In this document: piece by piece, positions 9,486 through 16,897 of the stretch
How the letters are laid out: every line of letters begins with the position of its first letter
Position numbering within the stretch: the first letter of the stretch is position 1
Origin: Gilliamella sp. wkB108
GTDB lineage: Bacteria > Pseudomonadota > Gammaproteobacteria > Enterobacterales > Orbaceae
DNA length: 64,000 bases
Direction: 5' to 3'
Assembly: GCF_001690195.1 (NCBI RefSeq)
Contig: NZ_LZGM01000120.1
Location: 1-64,000, forward strand
The notes under the pieces: generated by a model
The model's database searches: none
What the model was told of the DNA's origin: nothing
Seen by the model: only the letters and a program-made list of their open reading frames with translations
Translations under genes and position numbers: made by a program

Positions 9486-10400
9486 ATGAAAAGAAATATT
9501 TTTATTTTGGCTTTCACCAGCCTGTTTTTGATGTTTTCTAATGTTTATGCCTCAGACATATCTACAGATTTAGTCATAACACAATATCAAAGCACGCCTA
9601 ACAAAAAATATATTGCGACGGAACAACCTCAAATTACGGTTGCTAATTTTAATATTGCCGGTGGATTAAGAAAACATAAAGTAGATCTCGATACGGTTGC
9701 TACTGCCATCAAGGTTATGAATGTTGATATTATTACCCTAGAAGAGGTGGATCAAAATACGACACGCAGTGATGGTTTAGATCAAGCCCAAATTCTTGCT
9801 GAAAAAACAGGTATGTATTATGCCTTTGGTAAAGCAATTGATATGCAAGGTGGTAATTATGGTAATGCGATATTATCTAAATATCCAATAGAAAAAACCA
9901 AAGTCTTTCAGTTACCGTCTGGCGATTTTGAACAAAGGGTATTAATGTTAAGCAAAATCAATGTACCGGGTTTTGATTCTCCTATTTATGTGTTTAATAC
10001 TCATTTTGATTGGCATGAAGAAGATGAAGTAAGAATGTCACAAGCTCGATTTATCAATAGCATTGTTTTTGACGATATTGATTTAGATGATGAATTTCCA
10101 GATCTAGCCTCAGGAATAAAATTATTGTTAGGTGATTTCAATTCAGTTAAAAGTGACAGAGTGATTAAAGAGTTAGAGAAATATTGGGATTTAGTTAAAC
10201 AAGATAATGTGGATACCAGAACATGGCCAGCGGCAAATCCTGGCTTAGATCTTGATCATATTTTTACAAGCCGTAATCAAGTATGGAAGGTTGATGAATT
10301 AATCATTCCTAATGATGGGACATACTGGAAAGAGGTCCCATGGATGGTTGTAAGTGATCATATTCCAGTTATCGCTAAATTAAAATTGGTAGAACAGTAA
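9486..10400 (+). CDS. Second secreted EEP-fold phosphoesterase
   Basis: This 304-residue protein has a signal peptide ending VYAS. EEP motifs appear in order: VANFNIAGG, ITLEEVDQNT, FNTHFDWH, LLGDFNS, LDHIFTS and SDHIPV. The set matches a complete DNase I-like active site. It differs enough from the preceding EEP gene to suggest an old paralogue or independent acquisition, not a recent duplication. Short-range similarity is to secreted 'exonuclease III-like' and sphingomyelinase-like proteins, but the substrate is unknown. An AAGGA motif precedes the ATG. A GC-rich hairpin follows at 10407. Confidence 0.85.
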   Translation: MKRNIFILAFTSLFLMFSNVYASDISTDLVITQYQSTPNKKYIATEQPQITVANFNIAGGLRKHKVDLDTVATAIKVMNVDIITLEEVDQNTTRSDGLDQAQILAEKTGMYYAFGKAIDMQGGNYGNAILSKYPIEKTKVFQLPSGDFEQRVLMLSKINVPGFDSPIYVFNTHFDWHEEDEVRMSQARFINSIVFDDIDLDDEFPDLASGIKLLLGDFNSVKSDRVIKELEKYWDLVKQDNVDTRTWPAANPGLDLDHIFTSRNQVWKVDELIIPNDGTYWKEVPWMVVSDHIPVIAKLKLVEQ

Positions 10401-10406
10401 ACAATC

Positions 10407-10430
10407 GATGGGCAATAGGCCCATCACTTT
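10407..10430 (+). terminator. Hairpin after the second EEP gene, probable terminator
   Basis: GATGGGC (10407-10413) pairs with GCCCATC (10419-10425) around a 5-base loop, followed only by ACTTTAT. The stem is strong but the T tract weak. Confidence 0.5.
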
Positions 10431-10604
10431 ATAATCAAAATACCTCTTTTATTATATTAATGCGTAATAAACGTAAATGTTTGGCGAGAAGTTTCAGGTT
10501 AGCATAACGTTTAAGTAGAAAAGCAAAAAAAGATAATAATATTAATTATAAGTTACAGTGTAACAAAGAATGGATTGCAGGTAACGATAATAAATGATAA
10601 AAAT

Positions 10605-10731
10605 GACCAAGTTGGTCTCTTTTATGATAAATAAATATGGTAATCAGTTACTTTTTCATGATTAAATTCGTCCATAATTTATAAACGAGAGTTTCTATGT
10701 ATTACGGTAGTTTTTTATGGGTCATGACCAA
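10605..10731. promoter_or_regulatory. Repeated GACCAA/TTGGTC half-sites upstream of the hexulose-phosphate synthase-like gene
   Basis: A palindrome GACCAAGTTGGTC lies at 10605-10617, and a second palindrome GGTCATGACC at 10720-10729 runs into another GACCAA (10726-10731), just before the gene at 10755. This could be a pair of operators for a local repressor. No regulator gene is adjacent. The remainder of the 10401-10754 gap shows no gene. Confidence 0.35.
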
Positions 10732-10754
10732 TTTATCTGATAAGGAAATCGACG

Positions 10755-11384
10755 ATGAAATTACAATTAGCTTTAGATGATTTAAGTTTAATCAATGCAT
10801 TATTGATGATTGAAAAAGTACATGATTCAATCGATATTATTGAAATTGGTACTCCTTTTGTTATTGATGAAGGAATGAGAGCGGTAAGAGAAATAAAAAA
10901 ACACTTTCCAGAAAAAGAGATTTTAGCCGATCTTAAAATAATGGATGCAGGTTATTATGAAGCGCAACTTGCTTTTAAAAATCATGCAGATTATGCAACA
11001 GTTTTAGGTGTTACAGATATTCTTACCGTTAAAGCCTGTATTGATGTAGCTAAAGAGTATAATCGAAAAATTGTTGTCGATATGATTTGTGTTGAAAATA
11101 TGTCACAAAAAATAGCCCAATTAGAGGGGATTGGTTGTGACATTTTATCTGTGCATACTGGCGCGGATCAACAAGCAGCAGGTAGAGAGCCAATTGATGA
11201 TCTACGAATAATGGTGGAACAGGTAAAAAAAGCACAAATCTCCGTAGCGGGCGGAATTAACAGTAACACAGCCCAGCAATATATAGAGTTAAAACCTGCT
11301 ATTTTAATTGTTGGATCGGGTATTACACATAATCAAGATCCCAAAACAGAAGCAGCAATTATTAAAGAAATGATGAGAGGGTAA
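10755..11384 (+). CDS. 3-hexulose-6-phosphate synthase-like / keto-gulonate-6-P decarboxylase family protein
   Basis: This 209-residue single-domain TIM barrel belongs to the OMP-decarboxylase superfamily. Motifs include LQLALDD at the start, EIGTPFVIDEG, the metal/catalytic signature ADLKIMDAG near residue 60, the HTGADQQAAG loop near 135, and phosphate-binding AGGIN and VGSGIT. These fit 3-hexulose-6-phosphate synthase (HxlA: ribulose-5-P plus formaldehyde) better than UlaD, which carries ADAKIADAG. The usual partner, 6-phospho-3-hexuloisomerase, is not adjacent, and there are no ascorbate PTS genes nearby, so the physiological role is open. Operator-like palindromes precede it. Cytoplasmic. 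Confidence 0.75.
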   Translation: MKLQLALDDLSLINALLMIEKVHDSIDIIEIGTPFVIDEGMRAVREIKKHFPEKEILADLKIMDAGYYEAQLAFKNHADYATVLGVTDILTVKACIDVAKEYNRKIVVDMICVENMSQKIAQLEGIGCDILSVHTGADQQAAGREPIDDLRIMVEQVKKAQISVAGGINSNTAQQYIELKPAILIVGSGITHNQDPKTEAAIIKEMMRG

Positions 11385-11962
11385 AATCAGATACAAAAAT
11401 TGGTTATTTATCGTGTAATTCCGTTTAATATTAATTTTGAGCATCGTCGCATTGGCTGTCTGCGATTTTTAGTTTACTGACTTGCAAACTTTTATTAAAT
11501 CATTTTTATTCATTGGATTAGCTTTTACCCTATTTCAGGATAGTACAGATAAATAATATCTAAAAATAAATAGTTTGGTCACATCTTTATCAAATATAAC
11601 CACGACGCTTCAAAGCGTTAAAAAATAAAAGTAGGAGGTGTCTTGGTTATCTAATTGATAATTAGATATAAATTATCAATATAATTGTATATATGACTAA
11701 TTGGTCTATTCATATAATTTTTATGTATTATCACGATTCACATTAGCTCACTATAATAGGTAATATTTATTAACCTCTTTTAATTCTAATATCAAATTAA
11801 TCATCTTTGTGTAAGATTAAATTTGTACTTGGAGTAGTTATTGATTAATCATCATCAACTGATTTTAAATCAATAGAACACAATTGATAAAATTGACAAG
11901 TTATCAAAAAAAGTGGTTTATCAACTTAACATCGATAAAACAATAAAGTTTGAGGAGAGATA
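11385..11962. other. Gene-free region before the MetQ-like gene
   Basis: No convincing open frame is visible. It holds a short ACGCTT/AAGCGT hairpin near 11608-11622, an imperfect GACTAATTGGTC palindrome near 11695 resembling the motif at 10605, and TTGATAA/TTATCAA arms at about 11883-11906 just before the downstream gene. No riboswitch was recognised. Confidence 0.4.
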
Positions 11963-12793
11963 ATGAAAAAATACTTTAACCTTGTTGTGTTCATATTACT
12001 TGGTTTTAGCTTAATAGCTTGCGATCAAAATTCAAGTACTGAAACATCATCCAGTCAAAATAAGAAAGAGATTATCGTTGGTTTACCACCTAGTATGCAT
12101 AATATTTTAATGGAAAAAGTTGTTAAACCTGAATTAGAAAAAAAGGGATATACGGTTAAATTAGTCAATTTCAGTTCATTAAGAGATTCTAATACCGCAT
12201 TAGTGGAAGGCAGTATCGATTTAAATGCCGCTCAACATCAAGCCTATTTAGATGTTTATAATAAAGAGACCAAAAATGATTTAGTATCTTTAGTTCATAT
12301 TCCATCAATTTCAGCTGCTCTGTTTTCCCAAACTCATCATTCCATAAATGAAATAGCTTCTGGCCAAACAATTGTTATTCCAAATGATCCTTCCAATACA
12401 GCACGAGCATTATTGTTATTACAAAAATTAAATTGGATCACATTAAAACCAGACGCACAGTCTGGAACGGTTAGTTTAAATGATATTGTTGAAAACCGAT
12501 ATAATCTGAAATTTAAAACGGTTTTATCTGAACTTATTCCACGCATACTTGGTGAGGTTGATTATGCCATTATGCCAGGTGGTGTTGCATGGTTAAGTAA
12601 AGTTCCTGCGGATAATGCTCTGGTACAAGAACAACTATCACCTAATCTTGAATTAATGGTGGTTGTGAAAAAAGAAAATCTTAAAACACAATGGGCAGAA
12701 GATGTCAAACAACTTTATCAGTCAGATCTACTCAAAAAATTTATTACAGAAGATCCTGAAGCTAAGGGTAGATTTATTTGGCCGCAAAAATAA
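11963..12793 (+). CDS. MetQ/NlpA-family substrate-binding lipoprotein
   Basis: This 276-residue protein has a lipoprotein signal with an LIAC lipobox (Cys near 20), a Ser/Thr/Asn-rich linker and the NlpA fold. Family motifs include IIVGLPPSMHN, KKGYTVKLVNF, GSIDLNAAQHQAYLD, VIPNDPSNTARALLLLQ and a late EDPEAKGRFIWPQ end. Members bind D/L-methionine or related amino acids and hand them to the MetNI ABC transporter in the inner membrane. No metN or metI is adjacent, so it either serves a transporter encoded elsewhere or is a stand-alone NlpA-type protein. GAGGAGAG gives a strong ribosome binding site. Confidence 0.85.
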   Translation: MKKYFNLVVFILLGFSLIACDQNSSTETSSSQNKKEIIVGLPPSMHNILMEKVVKPELEKKGYTVKLVNFSSLRDSNTALVEGSIDLNAAQHQAYLDVYNKETKNDLVSLVHIPSISAALFSQTHHSINEIASGQTIVIPNDPSNTARALLLLQKLNWITLKPDAQSGTVSLNDIVENRYNLKFKTVLSELIPRILGEVDYAIMPGGVAWLSKVPADNALVQEQLSPNLELMVVVKKENLKTQWAEDVKQLYQSDLLKKFITEDPEAKGRFIWPQK

Positions 12794-12992
12794 ATAAGTT
12801 ATTAATCAGAAACTAAATAAATGTATTGCCTGATATTGTAATGAGGGACGGTGAATCTTTATGCTGATCAATCTATCATTATAGAATTTGTACTGTTATA
12901 AGTAGCTAATAAAAAAAATCACAGGGCAAAAATAGTATTACGTTTCTATTTACAATCAGACAAAAGGTGATTAATATACGCGCCAATATTAA

Positions 12993-13053
12993 CTGCAAAG
13001 GAGAATTCATTATGATTTGTTTAACTTACCTTTGCAGGCTTGTCACACAATAA
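12993..13053 (+). promoter_or_regulatory. Possible leader peptide with its Shine-Dalgarno in an inverted repeat
   Basis: A tiny frame at 13012-13053 encodes MICLTYLCRLVTQ, with AAAGGAG 8 bases before its ATG. CTGCAAAGG (12993-13001), which contains that ribosome-binding site, is perfectly complementary to CCTTTGCAG (13029-13037) inside the frame. Folding would hide the site. It lies about 270 bases before rtcB. The rest of the 12794-13320 gap shows no gene and no clear sigma-54 (-24/-12) promoter. Expression of the peptide is unproven. Confidence 0.35.
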
Positions 13054-13320
13054 TTGAGTATTAACTTTTCTCTTTTACCTCAATTAATTCTTCTGATTTT
13101 AGCCTGCCAATCTTTATACCTATTATGTAAAGACAGCTCAATCTTGTTGATGTGAGTTTTGTGATTTGGTGTGGTTGAAATATTTTAAAATCTTAGTACC
13201 ACTTGGCAATTTTTGTCATGACTAAGTTATTTTATTAAATTACCTTCATATTATCCAAATAACGATCTTTAAACATAATTCAGGTAACACAACAATTATA
13301 TTTATTGAATGGATTGATAT

Positions 13321-14409
13321 ATGGACAATTCTATTAAAATGCTATCAGACAAGGTATCGATGATAGCATCCAAAAATACTTGGATAGACGGTTTAGCGAT
13401 AGAACAATTATTAGCAACAGCCAGTTTACCCAAAATGAGTAAAATCGTCGGCATGCCAGATCTGCATCCCGGACAAGGTTATCCTATCGGTGCGGCATAT
13501 TTAAGTCATGGGCTTATTTATCCTGCTTTAATAGGTAGTGATATTGGTTGTGGTATGGGATTTTGGCAAACCGATATTAATTTAGCAAAATTGAGTATTG
13601 ATAAACTCGAACGTCTTATTGGTAATATCGATCAGCCTGATACACGACATCATTACAAACTTGGTACTATTGGGGGAGGTAACCATTTCGCTGAATTACA
13701 AAAAATCAGCAAAATTTATGATGAACAACTATTTCATCACTATAACCTGAATGCCAAAAAATTATTTTTATTAGTACATAGTGGCTCAAGAGGTTTAGGG
13801 CATGCTATTTTGCAAAAACAATTAGATCGTTTTGGGTATCAAGGGTTAGTGGAAAATAGTCCTGAAGCATTAAATTATTTAGCTAAACATGATAAAGCGG
13901 TGGCTTTTGCCCGATTAAATCGACAAATTGTGGCTGAAAGGTTGCTGATAAATCTGAAAACTAAAGGACATGAAGTACTTAACGTGTGTCATAATTTTTT
14001 ACAAAAAGTGACGTTAGATCATCAAGATTATTGGTTACATCGTAAAGGAGCATCATCAGCCAATGATGATATTGTCATTGTACCAGGTTCTCGAGGAGAC
14101 TACAGTTATTTGGTAAAACCAATTGAAAGTGCAGATTTGTTGTTTTCATTAGCTCATGGTGCAGGACGCAAATGGCGACGAGCTGATTGTAAAGGTAAAC
14201 TAGATAATCGTTATACCGCAAATGACTTAATGCGAACTAAATTAGGGAGTCGGGTTATTTGTGAAGATAATAGTTTAATTTTTGAAGAAGCACCACAAGC
14301 TTATAAAGCGATTGATAGTGTAATTGAATCAATGCAACAAGCAAATATCATCACAGTGATCGCCCAGCTTACACCAATATTGACCTATAAAACACAAGGG
14401 GGAAATTAA
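13321..14409 (+). CDS. rtcB: RtcB-family RNA ligase (PrfH-associated type)
   Basis: RtcB joins RNA ends carrying 2',3'-cyclic phosphate or 3'-phosphate to 5'-OH through a GMP-histidine intermediate with Mn. At 362 residues it is the short form that travels with prfH. Visible motifs are [13 protein letters not shown] (residues about 44-56), GSDIGCGMG with the metal-binding Cys near 77, [10 protein letters not shown] near 120, HSGSRGLGH near 155, and [11 protein letters not shown] near 280, whose His is the expected guanylylation site. Its stop and the prfH start overlap (TAATG), indicating coupled translation. Known work on this gene pair supports repair of ribosomes with a nicked 16S decoding centre. 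That role here is inferred from family and context. Confidence 0.92.
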   Translation: MDNSIKMLSDKVSMIASKNTWIDGLAIEQLLATASLPKMSKIVGMPDLHPGQGYPIGAAYLSHGLIYPALIGSDIGCGMGFWQTDINLAKLSIDKLERLIGNIDQPDTRHHYKLGTIGGGNHFAELQKISKIYDEQLFHHYNLNAKKLFLLVHSGSRGLGHAILQKQLDRFGYQGLVENSPEALNYLAKHDKAVAFARLNRQIVAERLLINLKTKGHEVLNVCHNFLQKVTLDHQDYWLHRKGASSANDDIVIVPGSRGDYSYLVKPIESADLLFSLAHGAGRKWRRADCKGKLDNRYTANDLMRTKLGSRVICEDNSLIFEEAPQAYKAIDSVIESMQQANIITVIAQLTPILTYKTQGGN

Positions 14410-15029
14410 TGACACTATTATATTTCTCTGCGGCTAAAGGTCCTGATGAGTGTACTTTAGCCGTGGCTAAAGCTGTAACCCAATTTTTACAAGAAGCATC
14501 TGCATTGAGTTTGGTTTCAGAAATATTGGAAAAAGTACCAGGTAATAAATCTGGTACTTATCATTCAGTCCTTATTTCGATAGAAGGTGAGCTAAAAGAA
14601 CAGTTGATTGCACGTTGGCAAGGCACTTTACAATGGGTATGTCAAAGTCCTTATCGTCCAAAACATAAACGCAAAAATTGGTTTATTGGGATCACATCAA
14701 TAGCAAAACCTTTGGCAATAAGTGATAGTGCAATTCAATTCACTACCACTAAATCCTCTGGTGCTGGTGGTCAACATGTAAATAAAACTGAATCAGCGGT
14801 ACGAGCAACGCACCTCGCAACAGGTTTAGTTGTAAAAGTACAGTCTGAACGTAGTCAACATGCCAATAAACGGTTAGCTAAATTATTACTTGAACATAAA
14901 CTATCTGAATATAACACAAACCAAAAGCAGCAACATAAAACGACATTACACCAATACCACCAGTCTATACCTCGTGGTGATAGTGGTTTAGTATTTTATG
15001 GTGAAACATTTTGTGAACGAAAAATTTGA
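14409..15029 (+). CDS. prfH: Peptide chain release factor homologue PrfH
   Basis: This 206-residue release-factor-like protein has a peptidyl-tRNA hydrolysis motif GGQ in [20 protein letters not shown] (about residues 115-135) and a basic C-terminal tail ending near [13 protein letters not shown]. It lacks the stop-codon-reading domain of RF1/RF2. This fits PrfH, which releases nascent peptide from ribosomes with damaged 16S rRNA so the paired RtcB can reseal it. It is full length, unlike the truncated E. coli K-12 copy. The ATG overlaps the rtcB stop by one base. Convergent clcA ends 14 bases away. Confidence 0.92.
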   Translation: MTLLYFSAAKGPDECTLAVAKAVTQFLQEASALSLVSEILEKVPGNKSGTYHSVLISIEGELKEQLIARWQGTLQWVCQSPYRPKHKRKNWFIGITSIAKPLAISDSAIQFTTTKSSGAGGQHVNKTESAVRATHLATGLVVKVQSERSQHANKRLAKLLLEHKLSEYNTNQKQQHKTTLHQYHQSIPRGDSGLVFYGETFCERKI

Positions 15030-15043
15030 CGAGAATTCATCAA

Positions 15044-16426
15044 TTATGATTCGTCCGATTTAGGTTTTTTCAGCGTGTTATTGTTTAATAAAATCCGCTC
15101 TAATATGGCTGAATAGAGCGGCATACCACCAAGCGCTTGGGCGATTAACGTTGCGCCTAAACAGGTAATAATCATGGGTAAAATAAGCTGATAGTTATCT
15201 GACATTTCCATTACCAAAACGATTCCAGTTAATGGCGCGCGAACGGTTGCAGCAAATAATCCACCCATACCGATAATAGCACAAGCACCCAGTTCAATAT
15301 CAAAATCGGGATAAGCTTGCTGAGCTATAAGCCCAAACGTTATACCAATAATTGTTCCTAAAGCCAAAGTAGGCGCAAATATTCCTCCGGGAGCGCCAGA
15401 GCTGAAACATAACACTGTGGTGATAAAGCGCAGCAACAAAATAATAAATAACATACTAATTGCATAATGCCCAAATGTGGCATCAGGAATAAAATCAAAG
15501 CCACTGCCTGTTATTTCCGGCATAATAAAACTCATCACGCCAAAGATCCCCGCAAGGATAAAACCAGTTAATAAAAAATGGTAAGACTTTTGTTGGTAAA
15601 ACTGTTTATATTTTCCTTGCATAAAGAGTATACATTTATTTGAAATGACCCCTATACAACCAAATAGCGCGCCCAAAATTAAATAGAGCCATAAAGATTG
15701 AATAGGTACAGCATGAAAATGACCAATTTGAAAAACCGACGTTTGATTAAAGAGAGATTGATACATAATACTTGCCATAATAACACCGACAAATATGGCT
15801 TTAATTGAAGTTAAGCTATAACGAAATTGAGGCCTCATCTCTTCAATAATAAATAAGATCCCAGCTAACGGTGCATTAAAAGCAGCGGTTATCCCCGCAG
15901 CAGCGCCGGTGGCTAAAAAAGTATGTCGATAAGCAGTATTTTTTATTTTTAGCAAATCGCAAATCATCGCACCTACATTACCACCTATCTGTACTGTTGG
16001 ACCTTCTCGTCCAAGAACCATTCCAGAACCTAACGCGCCTAAACCACCTAAAAATTTAACAGGTAACACGTATCGCCAACGAACGGGACGTAAATTCATT
16101 AACGCACCTTCGATCTCAGGTATGCCTGAACCTCCCGTTTCAGGTGCAAAGCGCTTAACCAAAAAGTAAGCAAAAAGCCCCATACAACCAGTAATAAAGA
16201 AAATAATTGAATAGTTTAAAAAACTACTATCAAAATAGTTAAAGAATAACGATTTACGAAGGGTAATAACCCAATTTACCGCATATTGGAAAAGAACACC
16301 GATAATTCCGGTTATAGAGCCTATAACACCCGCAACAATTAGCACTGTTAAAGGGGCTTTTTCTTGAAAACTTCTAATTTTGTGATAAAGGTGAATACGT
16401 TTTTTTAAGGATGAGTAGCTAGGCAT
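15044..16426 (-). CDS. clcA: ClC-type H+/Cl- exchange transporter ClcA
   Basis: This 460-residue inner-membrane antiporter has the ClC signature segments GSGIPEIEGAL, GREGPTVQIGGN and GAPGGIFAPTLALG, which form the Cl- pathway. The gating glutamate (in GREGP) and the internal proton glutamate (in FIIEEMRPQFRY) are both retained, marking an exchanger and not a channel. There are many hydrophobic helices and no CBS domains, as in E. coli ClcA, which supports extreme acid resistance. It is convergent with prfH. The upstream region to 16898 is shared with a divergent Fur-regulated receptor gene. Confidence 0.95.
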   Translation of the reverse strand: MPSYSSLKKRIHLYHKIRSFQEKAPLTVLIVAGVIGSITGIIGVLFQYAVNWVITLRKSLFFNYFDSSFLNYSIIFFITGCMGLFAYFLVKRFAPETGGSGIPEIEGALMNLRPVRWRYVLPVKFLGGLGALGSGMVLGREGPTVQIGGNVGAMICDLLKIKNTAYRHTFLATGAAAGITAAFNAPLAGILFIIEEMRPQFRYSLTSIKAIFVGVIMASIMYQSLFNQTSVFQIGHFHAVPIQSLWLYLILGALFGCIGVISNKCILFMQGKYKQFYQQKSYHFLLTGFILAGIFGVMSFIMPEITGSGFDFIPDATFGHYAISMLFIILLLRFITTVLCFSSGAPGGIFAPTLALGTIIGITFGLIAQQAYPDFDIELGACAIIGMGGLFAATVRAPLTGIVLVMEMSDNYQLILPMIITCLGATLIAQALGGMPLYSAILERILLNNNTLKKPKSDES

Positions 16427-16806
16427 TGAATTAATGATCTAAAAAATGAATTCGGATTTTACTATTATTTCAGAGAAAAACAAGGAATGGTAATTAGTCC
16501 GGCAGATTGATATAGTTGATCTGATTTAACTCGATCTAAATAAATCTATTTTTATTAGCTAGATAGTGAAATACACCTCACAAGTTAAACTCATCTGAAC
16601 TCAGCACTTTTTGAATTTATGCAAGATCGCCTATTAATACCAAAACTAATATCAACAAATTGCTCTTTTTTACCTAACTAAAAGATGTATTTAATTAAAT
16701 ATTGAGTAATTTTAGTTATTCAAACAGTTTTCGAAGAAAAATTAAACAACATTTTCCTTTCTATTTATCACTAAAACCAATATACTTGCCTCCCTTTAAT
16801 GAAAAT

Positions 16807-16825
16807 GATAATGATTATCATTACT
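16807..16825. promoter_or_regulatory. Fur box
   Basis: GATAATGATTATCATTACT closely matches the 19-bp Fur consensus GATAATGATAATCATTATC. It sits about 75 bases upstream of the TonB-dependent receptor start, so iron-repressed expression of that gene is likely. The remainder of 16427-16897 shows no gene. Confidence 0.85.
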
Positions 16826-16897
16826 AATAGTGTGGTTAATCATAAATTTCAACTTATCTTTTTAACAATTGAGAAATTTTTAAGAAAGGAATAAAAC

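Noticed and set aside
12794..13320. Sigma-54 promoter for rtcB as in E. coli rtcBA
   Set aside because: A TTGGCA near 13203 lacks a TTGC element at the right spacing, and no rtcR gene is present.
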